Assembly (NCBI GenBank): GCA_023213395.1
Contig: CM041465.1
Coordinates: 234,057,741-234,121,740 of the forward strand
DNA: 64,000 bases
DNA from: Cycas panzhihuaensis
Lineage: Eukaryota > Cycadophyta
Direction: 5' to 3'
Shown here: piece after piece, positions 47,237-58,502 of the stretch
How the letters are laid out: each line of letters begins with the position of its first letter
Numbering within the stretch: the stretch's first letter is position 1
Notes under the pieces: model-generated
Seen by the model: only the letters and a program-made list of their open reading frames with translations
Database searches by the model: none
Told to the model about the DNA's origin: nothing
Made by a program: the position numbers and the translations under genes

Positions 47237-49827
47237 TGGACGCACGTCTACGGGATAGCTACCTAACTAATAGGTGTGGCGAGAGTGGGTAGTGAAATAG
47301 TTGAAGGTGAGACCTATGAGGAAAGTAATTACCACGCAGAGCGCCCCGTGCGCCAGAGCGCGAGTTCGGGATCTGCAATGGAGTATAGCTACTATCGAGT
47401 GATCCTCCACCACTTTGAACAAAGGGTGAAGATGCGTAGGGCAAACCTGGGTTGACCTAGGGCCTGGATCCTCCCACCCTTGGATGGCCGGAAGGAGAAG
47501 GAGAAGATCCAAGGAAGATAGAGCAAGGGTGTGCCTAAGCAAGCTAGCCAGATACACAAGCAGCACGGGAGGCTAGAGACTTGTGTGGCTAAGAAGAGGA
47601 GAGGAAAGGTCGGGAAAGGGGGTTCCTATAACCTTTCCTATGGGCGATAAAGGTGCAAGTAACAGAACAAATAAATGAAGCGTAACCAAATACAAGACCA
47701 AATTTTCCTTTTATTTTCCAATGTGCTAATTACTAAAGGAGAAATCAAAAGGAAAAGGGGGTAGCAAGGTGGAGCAAGACGTGCACCTGGACCGAGGGTG
47801 TGCGTGACGAAGGCCTCCTCAAGGGGCACCAAGCTACTCCATGCGGCGCGTTGGATGTGGGATGTTGTGGCGGGTTGAAAGGGGGCTTCCTTACCTTCCC
47901 CAGAAAAACCAAATGCGATTCCAAGGAAAGAAAGGAAGTAAATGCTAACAAATAAAGAAGCGCGAAAGTATGATGTATATAAGGGCACTCACCAGCAACG
48001 GAGCTAATGAATAATATCCTCCACGCTCCCCAAGTACCTGCAAGTAATGACAACCTCTCCCTTCTTGGAGGAAGGACACTAACATGCAATACAAGACTCT
48101 AACAATATATGTCTAAATAGTATAAATGTGAATCTAAATACACGTGTTAGTATCAATCCAACCATGAAAGTACACAAAGGAGAATAACCAAAGTGAAAGT
48201 AAATGATCGGCAAGCCTCGGAGTGGCCCACCTCCTACAAATGGTGCCCTAACCTCCCCCCGAGAGCCACAAGGCAGCGAGGGCAAGGCCAAGAGCAAGGG
48301 TTGAAAATGGCAACAAGGAGGCAAAGAAGGGCCAAGGAAAACCTACAGCGAACCGGGATGCTATGAGGAGCAAGCCGCAAATAGGAAGAAAGTTGGTAAA
48401 GACAAGCGGCTGGGACTTATGAGTGTTGCCCAAACTCAACAGAGGCCTCAAATCAGTCGCAACTTGTGACAGCGCTGGTTTTAGCGGCCAAAAGAGGGCC
48501 TACAAACCCTTGCTTGCATGCCAAGGGTAGCACGGGGCAAGAGGGAGGCTTTGGAGGGCCTAGAGCTGCTTAGGAAGCGTGGAAGGTGGTGCAGAATCCA
48601 CCCAGCTCCTTCCCAAAGCCTATGCCAACCCTCAACGTCGCTGCCTTGAACAGCAAACGCAGGCAAGAGGCACAAAGACAGTGGCAATATCCCTGTTCTT
48701 TTTATTCTTGTTATGCCCACTAAAAGGAGAAGAACCAAACTCACAAGGACAAGTAAGGAGCAGGCGAGATGGAGCATAAATATCACAAGAAAATTAATGT
48801 AAAACAAGAAATACCTGAGTGAGGGAGGCAAGGGGCTTGCCTCAGCCAAAGAGCAGCGAAGAGGGACTGAGAAATCAGCCAGCATCTGATGGGTTTCAGA
48901 CCCTGCTAAGGAGGTTGGGAGGGAAACACCTGCACTTGAAGCACTTGGGGCCTGCCTGAGCAAAGATCTACTGGAACCACTCCAAGGAGCCCTCTCCAAG
49001 GTGCATGAGGGGCTGGAGAATGTCCTAGCCACACCAAAGGAGAGCAGGGCGCTGTAGGAGGGACGCAGGTCCAGCGATGGCAGTAGAACAGTAGGGAAGA
49101 GTAGAGCAGAATGTTGTTTCCTTGAAGAGCAATCCAAATGTGAGCAAAAGAATCCTAAAAAATGAGTCAAAAATGGCTTAAGTACTCAGACCAAACCCTA
49201 AAGCGTGCGATTAGGGCATGGCTAGGAGAGAATTAAGTCACGAGCCACATGGCAGTTTCGCAATAAATGCGAAATTGCCACGACGAATTTTAAAAAATAA
49301 ATTATGACAATGTATCAAGAAATTCGCAGATCACAGATATTCCAAGATTACGAAAATTCCGGTGATACGCACCCAGAGGCAGAAATAGGCCCGGCCAGCC
49401 AGCCAGCCTAAGCTGGAGGCAGATAACAAAAAGGGCCAATAGGGGGCTGAAACACCTACCTGGGGACAAACAAGCCAACAAACGGGTCCAAAGGAGCAAA
49501 AATAGGGCTCAACCAGGGTGGCAAGTTGACCAAACGATGACGGGTCATCACGTGGGTGGAGGTGGTGCAAACCTAGTGGATCTTAAGGCGAGAAGGGCAG
49601 ATGCGGGAAGTGAAGCGACCACTAGGGTGCCACACTCGCTGGGAGTGTGCCCCTGCTATAGTCGTCATAGGCTAAAGTAAGTGTAGACGACGACAAAGTC
49701 GCCTACAAAGCCACATACAGGCAGACATGCAAGCAAACACTCACCAAATGAAAGTGATGACAATGCGAGAAACATACCTGCACTTACCTGAGTCGGTGAT
49801 TCCATATCCATTCCCGGTTGTGAAACA
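47237..49827 (-). repeat. 3' LTR of D
   Basis: Starts TGGACGCACGTC and ends GGTTGTGAAACA. The polypurine tract next to it has decayed (minus strand CCGAGGCGG; C has AAGGGGGCAA). A hairpin lies at 49250-49280 and a telo-box AAACCCTAA near 49193. A 229-aa open frame (49170-48481) is not kept in the other LTR and is not called. Confidence 0.92.
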
Positions 49828-50260
49828 CCGCCTCGGGCAGTAGAGCCTCACCGCTCAGAAGCTTGGTACGATGGCGAATGATGGCAACACAACTGTCAGT
49901 AGCACATGTGTATATATAGATATATCAATGAAGATCATAACAGTAGACAAGGGTGCCAGTGAGTGTCGTGGCAGAATGTGTGGATACGAAAGCGGTGGTG
50001 GAGACAACATAGGGGCTGCCTATGGGCCACCTGGGAACCGACTGGAAAACTAAGAAAGGTGAGGGGGCTGCCCCCACCACAAAAGATGCAGAAGAGCATG
50101 CATAATCAAGTGAAAGAGCAAGCAAAGAGTGGGCACCATAGTTTTACCTCATCAGTAGCCAGGTTTCAGAGGTGCGAACGAATCACAAAGTAAAGTGTGA
50201 GATGACCTGAGGCTTGGGCGATAGGGGGGCCAGACAAGCCTCAGGGAGGGTCAGCAAGGA
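49828..50260 (-). other. D: 3' untranslated segment
   Basis: Matches C 30548-30984. No conserved frame; contains the degraded polypurine tract at its left end. Confidence 0.55.
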
Positions 50261-50264
50261 GAAG

Positions 50265-50720
50265 AAGGCGGCGCTCAAGGATGAGGCGAACGAGACTACC
50301 TGCCTCAGTGTTGAGGGCCCGAGGGATATGCTAGATATCAACAGAAGAAAAATGAGGCAGGAGAGATCTGGCAGCGGAAGCAAGAGTCCTCAAGTGAGGG
50401 CATCGCACCTGGTAAACTTGGGTGAGATGAGACACCACAACTTAAGAGTCGCAAAGCAAAATAATGAATCCGTGGTGGAAACGGAGAGCATCGGTAAGGG
50501 CTTCAATAACAGCTGTATATTTAGATTTGTTGTTGGTAGCCTCTGGGAGGAAGATCCCAGAGCAGAGGAGATCGTGTCCAGAAGGGCTGCGGAGAATCCA
50601 TGCAGCGGCAGAAGGTCCAAGATTATCGCGGCTTCCGCCGTCGGTAAAAATATAGACGGACATAGGTGACATAAAATCCAGGCAGTCAATGGGTGATGAA
50701 AGCAACACTCGAAAAGCAAG
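50265..50720 (-). pseudogene. Second RNase H (aRNH) of D
   Basis: Minus strand: YIFTDGGSRDNLGPSAAAWI (from about 50658), LPEATNNKSKYTAVIEALTD, then LLCDS-stop-VVVSHL and ALNTEAGSLVRLIL (about 50310). Compared with C, the catalytic Glu of NNxxEY is Lys and the last Asp is Gly, so this copy is inactive although D is the younger element. The block stands alone between the opposite-strand gene and the 3' LTR. Confidence 0.8.
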
Positions 50721-51180
50721 CAAAAGATGGCCGTGAAGGGTAGGAGGACCTAGCAATGAGGTTACCCAGGGCGAGAGTAAGCAATTCGATCACCGGCAGA
50801 AGGTGGTCGGACGAAACGGCCTCCTAGGGCACCAAAAGGTCGCTTTAAAAAGTGAAACATGCCCCGAGGTGGGGGGAGCATTCCCTTTGGGGACCCCAAG
50901 AGCGAGAAAGGGCCGCGAAAACGAGTCCAGGGTGACGAAACAAGCCAAACGAGTATAAACTCGAGCAGGCACGGGAGTAGCATGCAAAACGATACAGAAG
51001 GGCCCTGACAAAAGCGTGATAATGAGGCACCATAAATGCCCTTGCGAAGGAGGGTAAAAAGGGCATCAATACAGCGCAATTGACGACAAGGCCAGAAGGC
51101 AAAGGTAATCAGGACAACGAGACGGTCCCAACGACTGACACGAGACCAAAAACGGAGGAAATGCCCGTTGGGGCCCCCGC

Positions 51181-51190
51181 CTATATAAGG
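51181..51190 (+). promoter_or_regulatory. TATA box for the D opposite-strand gene
   Basis: CTATATAAGG within GGGCCCCCGCCTATATAAGG, about 715 bp before the first conserved ATG. C has CTATTTAAAG at the matching place (about 31939), preceded by a similar GC-rich run, so promoter context is conserved. Downstream, TGTGAACAG (51858) could be a 3' splice site for a 5' UTR intron; that is inference. Confidence 0.55.
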
Positions 51191-51690
51191 AAATTAATGG
51201 GAAAATGGATTCATTTTCACCAGCTCTCGTACGAAACCAGAGCCATTCCCTTACGCAGCGGAGTACCGCCCAACTTTGGAGGCACGCAGAGGGAGATTGG
51301 ATCGTCAAATCGGAGGGCGGAGAGAGCCAGCACAACCGACTGGACGATATGGCGAATGAGACCGGATCCAAAGGAGTGGATATCACTAAACCTAGCCTAT
51401 CTCGAAGTTCAAAGTTTGTTGGTTTTTTAAGGTTTTTATATGATTTCTGTATAGTTTTAGTGCCTCTTATAGGCAACGGAAGGCCTCTCGGGATCCGAAT
51501 CGGACCCAGAAAGAGGCGGGGACCTGGGCATTAGGGAGCCCTAGTCCCGGTGGGCCCCACGGGGTCCACCAGAAAAAATTTTAGGTTTTTCGAGGCGGAA
51601 ATCCCCCCTTTTGGGGGATCGTTGTTAGATCGCAGAATGATCGCGGTCGCGATCATCGCGAGTCCCACAATCGCCGCGGGACCCGTTCCG

Positions 51691-51712
51691 AACTTAGCAG
51701 TACCGCTAAGTT
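51691..51712. repeat. 8-bp perfect inverted repeat upstream of the opposite-strand gene
   Basis: AACTTAGC (51691-51698) and GCTAAGTT (51705-51712) around AGTACC. The same AACTT...GGTACC...AAGTT layout is in the C LTRs (30012-30034 and about 43373-43396) and in C upstream of its own opposite-strand gene (about 32455-32480). Confidence 0.65.
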
Positions 51713-51894
51713 TGGCGCAATACGAAGGCAGAGAGGCAGAAAAACAGATGTGAGGGGCAAAAGAGTCCCAAATCTCAGGGAGAGAGAGATTTGAGAGAGA
51801 GAGAGAGGTGACAGTGACTAACATGAGACTGACTTGAGTTATTTTTTGGTGTGAACAGGCTGTCCTCGCGGTAGATAACCACGAAAATGTAGGT

Positions 51895-53056
51895 ATGGCG
51901 ATGCTGAGTTACATGGAGATGGCAACACAGGAGGATAGGAGATCCTACAGAGGTGTGGCCTGTACAAGGCCCTCAAGACACCTCAGTACACATCAGATCA
52001 GTGACTGTTGGTTGATATAGTATCCCATTGGGACAGGAGGAGACATGTGTTCCACCTACCGCAGGTAGGCAACGTGACGGTCACGCCGAGGGATGTTCAG
52101 GATCTCGGGAGTTCCGCGATGGGAGGCCGGTGAGACTAGGGACGCCGCCAGACCGAGCCAAAGACATGTGAGGCGCCTATTCTTCACTGTGGCGATGATG
52201 GGATCGAGGGGAGCCCTCCGCATGACAAGATCGATGTCAGGGATTCCTCGAGTGAGGAAACTGGTTGTATTGTGCATTCTGTTCCGGATTTCCCGGAAAC
52301 AGAACTATAGGGAGGTACCGGGCGGGTGGATGGATGCAGTTCGCCGCTGCGAAGCCGGCGAGAGGATGGATTGGGCAGCCCTGATAGCGGCGAACCTCGT
52401 CGCCCAGTTGGACACTATCACGATGACTGGCAGAGGTGGACTATCGTATAGCACATTATTCTACGGCTGGTACTTGATCACTTTGGTAGTGGCACCACCG
52501 GTGAGGACCACACCCATTACAGTAGGCCCGATGGTCCACGGTGTGGCGACGAGGCGGGGGACAGAGGACAGGGCCCATGTCCGGCGATCAGTGGAGGCCA
52601 CGTTACTAGACCTCCTCACCCTACTAGACTACATAGCTGGGCCTTATAGGACAGTGAGGTGGGATAGCAACGACGAGGCAGGCAGAGCAGGACTGCCCGC
52701 AGGCGATGACAGCAGCGATGATGGGGATGATAGAGATAGTGGAGATAGTGGGGCCGGCCCGTCACGACCTGCAGGGGAGGCAGGTCCTTCAGGGACAACA
52801 GGAGACATAGAGGGTCCGTCCGGGGCTGCCAGAGGAGAGGCAGGATCGTCAGGAGTACAGGGTGAGGTCCGAGGACCCGTGACTAGGGCCCGCAGGCTAC
52901 GGATCGTGATGGGATCCGGAGGGACGAGAGCTGGGCCCACCCCCGCGAGGAGAGAGACCCAAGTAGAGGAGGTGCCAGAGGATAAGGTACCTACAGCTAG
53001 CGGGGAGCCAGGAGGGGAGGATGTCATGTGACCAGAGGAGCCAGCGGCCACAGCAG
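51895..53056 (+). pseudogene. Opposite-strand plant-mobile-domain-like gene of D, exon 1
   Basis: ATG at 51895 (MAMLSYMEMATQED) aligns with the C start. The domain continues LLVDIVSHWDRRRHVFHLP (about 52005-52060) and VGNVTVTPRDV, then after a frameshift near 52090 a long open frame to 53031: RKLVVLCILFRISRKQNYRE, DWAALIAANLVAQLD, GRGGLSYSTLFYGW and VEATLLDLLTLLDYIAGPY. The last 120 residues are low-complexity Gly/Ala/Ser/Asp/Glu. One TGA (53029) precedes the donor CAGCAG|GTGAGA. The W..R.H.FHLP..G..T.T..D pattern is that of plant mobile domains (PF10536-like); a profile search must confirm it. Function in the element is unknown. Confidence 0.7.
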
Positions 53057-53173
53057 GTGAGACCTGATCCTTTCTAGAGTCGTTTGGCATCTAGGTAGAT
53101 GTTTGGTTTGATTTGATCATGGTATATGGTGAGATATAAATTGACACATGCATTGTTGTATTGGCAAGTTCAG
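53057..53173 (+). other. Conserved intron in the D opposite-strand gene
   Basis: GT at 53057 and AG at 53173 (AAGTTCAG|CAAAGATC). Splicing 117 nt joins ...PAATAG to AKIWRLVEAVV in phase, the same join as in C. Sequence inside the intron is poorly conserved between C and D, whereas flanking codons are conserved. Confidence 0.78.
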
Positions 53174-53775
53174 CAAAGATCTGGAGATTGGTAGAGGCTG
53201 TGGTGAGGGAGATATTCCCTCAGGTGTACGCAGAGGGGCAACCACCCATCCAGGCAGGTGATGAGCCTAGAGCGGTAGGTGCCCACAGAGAGGCATTCGC
53301 CCCGTTGGTGAGGGAGAGGGACATATGGGCTGCTAAGTCCCAAGAGCACGCGACATCCCAGGGATGACTGCAGCAGGAGAGAGATGACGCGAGACACGAG
53401 CGGAATGAGCTACGCGGACGGGTACAGGCTCTAGAGGCACAGGGCGGTGTAGGTGGAGATGGCGAGAGTAGAACCCAGCTAGCAGTAATCACTGAGCGTC
53501 TCAGGGTGACAGAGGAGGCACTCCAGGGAGAGCGGGATCGTATCCGTGCCGACACGATCGGTCGCTACAGATGGTATCGAGGTCGAGCCGGGCAGACGCA
53601 CACCCACACCGAAGACGACCCGAGACTACTGTGGGACGAGGAGAGCGAGGCGGCTCGCGGAGGCCTGGGAGGAGCCTCGAGGCATGTGGTCCCCAAGAGA
53701 GGGATCACAGAGACTAGGAGATGGGACCCAGAGGCGGGCAATGCAGATGGGACATGTACATATAGCTTTGTGATG
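53174..53775 (+). pseudogene. Opposite-strand gene of D, exon 2 (coiled coil)
   Basis: Frame KIWRLVEAVVREIFPQVY, LVRERDIWAAKSQEHA, stop at 53365, then ERDDARHERNELRGRVQALE and RLRVTEEALQGERDRI, a charged helical coiled-coil pattern. The tail with WSPREGSQRLGD is in another frame, so a small indel lies between about 53580 and 53690. Matches C exon 2 in order and composition. Confidence 0.68.
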
Positions 53776-54411
53776 GGAAAGCACCTGCCTCAGGGGTCAT
53801 ATATAGGATCATATGATTGTACTCCCCCTGCAAGGACACCGGCTTCCCAAGATGTATAATGTGACATGATTTTTGGATATGTATATATATATATGCATGG
53901 GGTGATTGGGACCCCATTTGGATATGAGATGCTGTGTACGATGTACCATGTGGATGATATGTATGTTTATTTTGTGTATTGCGAATGTTATGTTGTGAAT
54001 ATTTATGTTATGGGTATTTTGTTGTATGGACACACGTTTCCTTCCATGTATGACCACATGTCTAACAGGAGCACACACACACGTCGTGAGCGGGACGACA
54101 GAGAGGTGTGAGGTTAGAGGATAGAGCGGCATACACGTCTACGGAAGAGCATAGTGGAATATGCGAAGGAAACGACAGACAGGAAAGAGGAGCGACGATG
54201 CTCCCAAGCATCCTCCTGATTGGGGAATGTGCAAGCAGGACGACAAGGGTTCCCGAGAGGGTACGGGAACGCGGGTTCCGCGGAAGGAACCAGAAAGACG
54301 AAGAAGGATCCATCTTAAATTGCCATTCTACCCATGGTTAGGAAGAATGGGGACAACCTAAGATGGTAGTTTAGGCTCATTTCGGAGCAGGGCGAAGAGA
54401 TCGCCGAGAGG
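53776..54411. other. D: spacer between opposite-strand gene and integrase
   Basis: AT-rich with runs of alternating AT (53880-53892). No conserved frame. The ends of two convergent transcripts are expected here. Confidence 0.45.
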
Positions 54412-55590
54412 TCACGTGTAAAACTTCTTAAGGAACTTTCCATTAACAGCTTTCTCAAATTCAAGCCCTTCCAGGGTGGCTATCCTATAGGCACCATTAT
54501 CGAGGGATTCGATAATGACGAAAGGACTAACCCATCGGGGTTTGAACTTGGTCAAACGGTCATGGAGATATTTGAGCTTGAGGACATAGTCCCCAGGAAA
54601 CAAAGGGCGGGAACGAAGGTGTTTATCGTAGGCCCTTTGTGAGCGGGCTTTGGATGCTAGGTTAGCCCGATGGCGGCTGGCGTCTCTCATCCAAAGCTTC
54701 GAGGTCCAGCAGGCGAGCCTGATGGATCGACTCTTCGTCGATGAAACCTCGAAGGGAGACTCGCAAGGAAGGAATCTCCACCTCCATCGGGAGTACCGCC
54801 TCGATCACAGTAGACCCGGGAGGCAGGGGTCATTCCCGTGGTGGAATGGATAGAGGTGCGATAAGCCCACAAGGCGGAGGGCAACTGAAGGTGCCAATCC
54901 CTTTGGGATTGAGCAACGGTTTTCTTGAGAATGTTGACAAGGGTCTTATTAAAAGATTCCACTTGGCCATTTGCCTGAGGGTAGTAAGGGGAGGAAGTCT
55001 TGTGAGAAATTTTGAACTTCTCACAAAGCTCATCCACCTCCTTATTACAGAAAGGAGTTCCGTTGTCGGTGATTAGGATGTCCGGAATTCCGAAACGGCA
55101 AATGATATGCTGATAAATAAATGTGGCAATGGCTTTACCAGGAGTAGTGATCAAAGGAATGGCCTCCGCCCACTTGGTGAAATACTCCGTGGCAGTCAAG
55201 ATAAACTTGTGCTGCGACAACGAAGGTGCGGAGATAGCCCCAATGAGGTCTAGTCCCCACTGAGCGAAGGGCCATGGCGAAACGATGGGATGCAGGGCCT
55301 CGGAAGGCACATGGGAAATGTTGGCGTGTTCTTGACATCGCCGACATTTCAGAGCAAAGGCGTGAGCGTCCTTAAAGAGGGACGACCAGAAATAGCCCAT
55401 GCGGAGGATCCTCTGAGCCATGGGCGGCCCCCAAGTGACCTCCACAAATGCCGTGGTGGCATTCGTGGAGCACACTGTCGCCTTCGGTGGTGGCACGGAG
55501 GAGGATCCCATCGAAGGACCTCTTGTACAATACCTCATCCACGAGGAGATATTGCACGTAGAATTACGGATCTGAGATCTAACTTTACTA
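54412..55590 (-). pseudogene. Integrase of D
   Basis: Zinc-binding N-terminus in the frame open at 55557-55372: HECHHGICGGHLG, and after a frameshift near 55440 MAQRILRMGYFW and LKCRRCQEHANISHV. Core: WGLDLIGAIS (first Asp), ILITDNGTPFCNKE (second Asp) and NGQVESFNKTL (Glu); the DDE triad is complete. A second frameshift near 54800 precedes the C-terminal domain (54690-54412; KFKPRWVSPFVIIE, GAYRIATLEG). It would integrate the cDNA. Domain order RT-RH-INT is the Ty3/gypsy order. Confidence 0.88.
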
Positions 55591-56199
55591 CTAGTGTCGG
55601 GCGATGCGCTCTTCGTAAGATACCGCACTATAATGTCCGTACCACTCATTGTCGATGAGTGGATGGGGAGAAGCTCCCTGAATCATCAAGATAGACTCAT
55701 CGGGGAGAGAGTCGTCAACGGGAGCACCAAAGGAGTTAGGGATAGGGGCGTCTGCGAGTTGCTCGGCCACTATCATTCCCTTCTTTGATTTCCGGTTAAC
55801 GATATGGAGGTCGAATTCTTGGAGTAGGATGGCCCAACGACCAGCCCTACCTGTCAAATCCGAACGAGTTAGTAAGTATCGCAAGGGGTCGGATTGAACG
55901 ATAACCTTGGTGGTGTTGCCGAGCAAGTAGTGCCTAAACTTCTTGGTCGCATGGACCAAGGAGAGGCACTCCTTCTCGGTGGGGGAATAGTTAAGCTCAG
56001 CAGTCACGAGAGTGCGACTGATGAAATATATAGCTCTGTCAATTCCTGAGTCATCCTCCTGAGCGAGCATAGCGCCGAAAGATTCGTTAGTCGCTGAGGT
56101 ATACAGGATGAAGGGCCTATCGAATCGGGGAGGCGCCAATGTAGGAGCGGAAGCTAGGGCTTCCTTGAGTCCTTCGAAGGCCTTTTGGGTCTTGTCAGA
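55591..56199 (-). pseudogene. Classical RNase H of D
   Basis: A 182-aa open segment: FDRPFILYTSATNESFGAML, YSPTEKECLSLVHATKKFRH, VIVQSDPLRYLLTRSDLTG and KKGMIVAEQLADAPI. The first catalytic Asp is replaced by Ser, and the last Asp position looks altered (VAEQLAD for VADALS-like). A TAG replaces Trp at about 56196, between RT and RNase H. Confidence 0.85.
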
Positions 56200-57394
56200 C
56201 TAGGCAAAAGGAGCTCCCTTCTTCATTAGGTTCGTGAGGGGTTTAGCGCTCACAACGAAATCGGCTAAGAAGCGCCTAAGAAAACCAAGCCTCCCTAGAA
56301 ATGACTTAATCTGCCATTGAGTTCTAGGTGGCGGCATGTCAAGGATCGCTCTGACTTTGTCAGGGTCGATCTGAATTCCTTGTTTGGATACAAGGAATCT
56401 AAGGAGTTTACCCGAGGTAACGACAAATACACACTTGAGCGGATTTAGACTGACGTGATACTTGCGGCATCGTAAAAAGATGGCACGCAAGTCGGAAAGA
56501 TGATGGGCTCTAATGCGGGAGAGACCCATCATATCGTCCATGAAGACTTCCAGCGTGTCATTGATGAGGTCATGGAAGATAAAATGTATGGCTCTTTGGT
56601 AAGTAGCACCTGTATTTTTAAGGCCAAAGGGCATCGCCTTGTAAGCGAAGGCACCCCAAGGAGTAGTAAAGGCCGTCTTATGGCAGTCTTCAGGAGAAAT
56701 CTGAATTTGATTATAGCCAGAGAAGCCGTCCATTAGGGACATCACTTCAAATCTGGTGGTGCGATCGATGATTTGATCAAGGAAGGGTAACGGGAAATTG
56801 TCCTTAGGATAAGCATTATTGATGTCGCGAAAGTCGATGCATATACGGATTGCCCCATTCTTTTTAGCAACGAGAACAATATTAGAGACCCACTTAGGGT
56901 AGTCAATGGAAGTAATAAGCCCAGCGTCCAGAAGCTTCTCAACCTCCATTTTGACAATTGAGCCGTGAAGGGGCCAGCCTTATGGCGTCTGGTGGCGCCA
57001 GGAAGGGTGGTGAGGTTATGAGTAACAATCGAGGGGTCGATTCCCTTCATGTCAGCATAATCCCATGCAAACACATCTCGAAACTTCTGGAACAGAAGGG
57101 AGTACTCCCTTATCTCATTAGGGGAACATTCCAACCCGACCTTAATGACCTTGCCCGGGGCCAAGACTATGTCTTGAGTTGCCCCCATGCACATGGCATT
57201 GCCCTCCTCGAAGTGGAGAGGAGCAAGATCAACAGGAGGAGGAGGAACCGGAGACAGGATCGGATCGGCAAGCGTGGATCCGATCGTGAGGATCTTCTGA
57301 TGACCAAGCCGGTGGTGACCAGAAGGTAAGTTAGGCATAAGGCCCGCCAAATGCTCAAGCAGGGCTTCGTCATCCTCGAAATAATCCACCCCAT
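56200..57394 (-). pseudogene. Reverse transcriptase of D
   Basis: N-terminal part (57389 to about 56960): FQKFRDVFAWDYADMKGIDP, a Tat-type pre-RT motif, then a one-base frameshift near 56955. From 56949: KLLDAGLITSIDYPKWVSN, GAIRICIDFRDINNAYPKD, MDGFSGYNQI, PFGLKNTGATYQRA and the polymerase box VFMDDMMGLS with both Asp, then QIKSFLGRLGFLRRF. All RT motifs are intact apart from the frameshift. Confidence 0.9.
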
Positions 57395-57749
57395 GGATGA
57401 CCTTACTTCGAGTAGAGGAAGCTATGGAGGAGTAATGAAGAACGGGACCGTGATGGTGGTCAGTTGCTCAACTTCCTCGTGGGAATCTGAAGGAAAACCA
57501 GGGAGAGGCTCCTTGGAAGGAGCGAAAGGCAATTCCTCAAAGCCATTACCTACGGGGGGTAATGAAAAAGAAGAACTGGCGATCGGCGGGTCAACACGAG
57601 CGATGACGTGTGACACACATGAGTGGCTAGCCTCGCCAGCGAGAGGGGTTTTAGATGGGGATCTAGAACAAGGCAGGTGCGACCTACTGACGTGGAGGAA
57701 AGAGACGGGGTGAAGACAATCCTCCTCTTCGTCGAGTGACTCATCGTCA

Positions 57750-58502
57750 CTAAGCAAGCAGTACCGTAACTCCCAACGCCAATAGGGACAAACCGCGTGA
57801 GACTAGGGGGAGAAGACGCGGGGTCTTCCTCGGATGGGTTAGGTATACCAATAGAGCAAGCTGAGGCATGGGTAGATGAACCTTGGTTTTCTTGGCGGTG
57901 GAACGGGTTTGTTTGGTAAATGGGCGTTCGCAGGGAATCACTCTCATTCGTCCGTCATGGATGAACTTAAGTTGTCCCCAAAGAGTCGAGCATACAGCTC
58001 CCATTTGATCGAGCCATGGACGACCTAGGAGGAGGTTGTAATCCACGTCAACGTCGAGGACTACAATGTCGGCAAGAACGGTCTTGCCCTCAAGGGTGAG
58101 CGGAATCGCGACAGATCCCAAAGGGGTCTTCTCGCTACCATCATAACCTTGGCATCGCCAGGGAATGGGTTCCAAGGCAGAAATACCAAGCTCTTGCATA
58201 ACACGCAAGGGCATGGCATTGACAAAAGAACCGTTGTCGACAACAGTCCTTCGAAGGGTACAATCAGGCGTATCGATAGTGATGGTGAATGGGAAGTTCC
58301 ACTGACGTTCCCTTTCACCGGCAGGAGGAAGATCCTTAGGATCAAATGAGATAACGGGTCCACAACCCTGGGCGACACCCAAAGCATGGACAAGCGCATC
58401 ACTCGATCCTAAAGCTTCCAGGAGGAGGGCCCGTTGCTCGGGACAACTCCTCAGAACATCCATCAAGGACATTCCTGCGGCGACCGTATGAAGCTCGTCC
58501 AC
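57750..58502 (-). pseudogene. Protease of D
   Basis: A 250-aa uninterrupted segment: MDVLRSCPEQRALLLEALGS leader, RRTVVDNGSFVNAMPLRV active site (about 58235-58190), RCQGYDGSEKTPLGSVAIPL and DYNLLLGRPWLDQMGAVCST. The triplet is Asp-Asn-Gly as in C and F, so the variant is a family trait. Upstream it is continuous with Gag through a basic, Ser-rich linker with one stop near 58551. Confidence 0.85.

Noticed and set aside
47638-48089. Pair of 114-116-aa frames found in both D LTRs (also 61626-62077)
   Set aside because: They recur only because the two LTRs are nearly identical; no match in the C, E or F LTRs and no recognisable domain.
48481-49170. 229-aa open frame in the D 3' LTR
   Set aside because: The other D LTR (62473-63005 region) breaks this frame with small indels and C shows no match. 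It is a chance ORF in GC-rich LTR sequence.
52093-53031. Host gene captured intact (plant mobile domain)
   Set aside because: A homologous gene with the same intron lies at the same place in element C, so it belongs to the element family and not to this locus.
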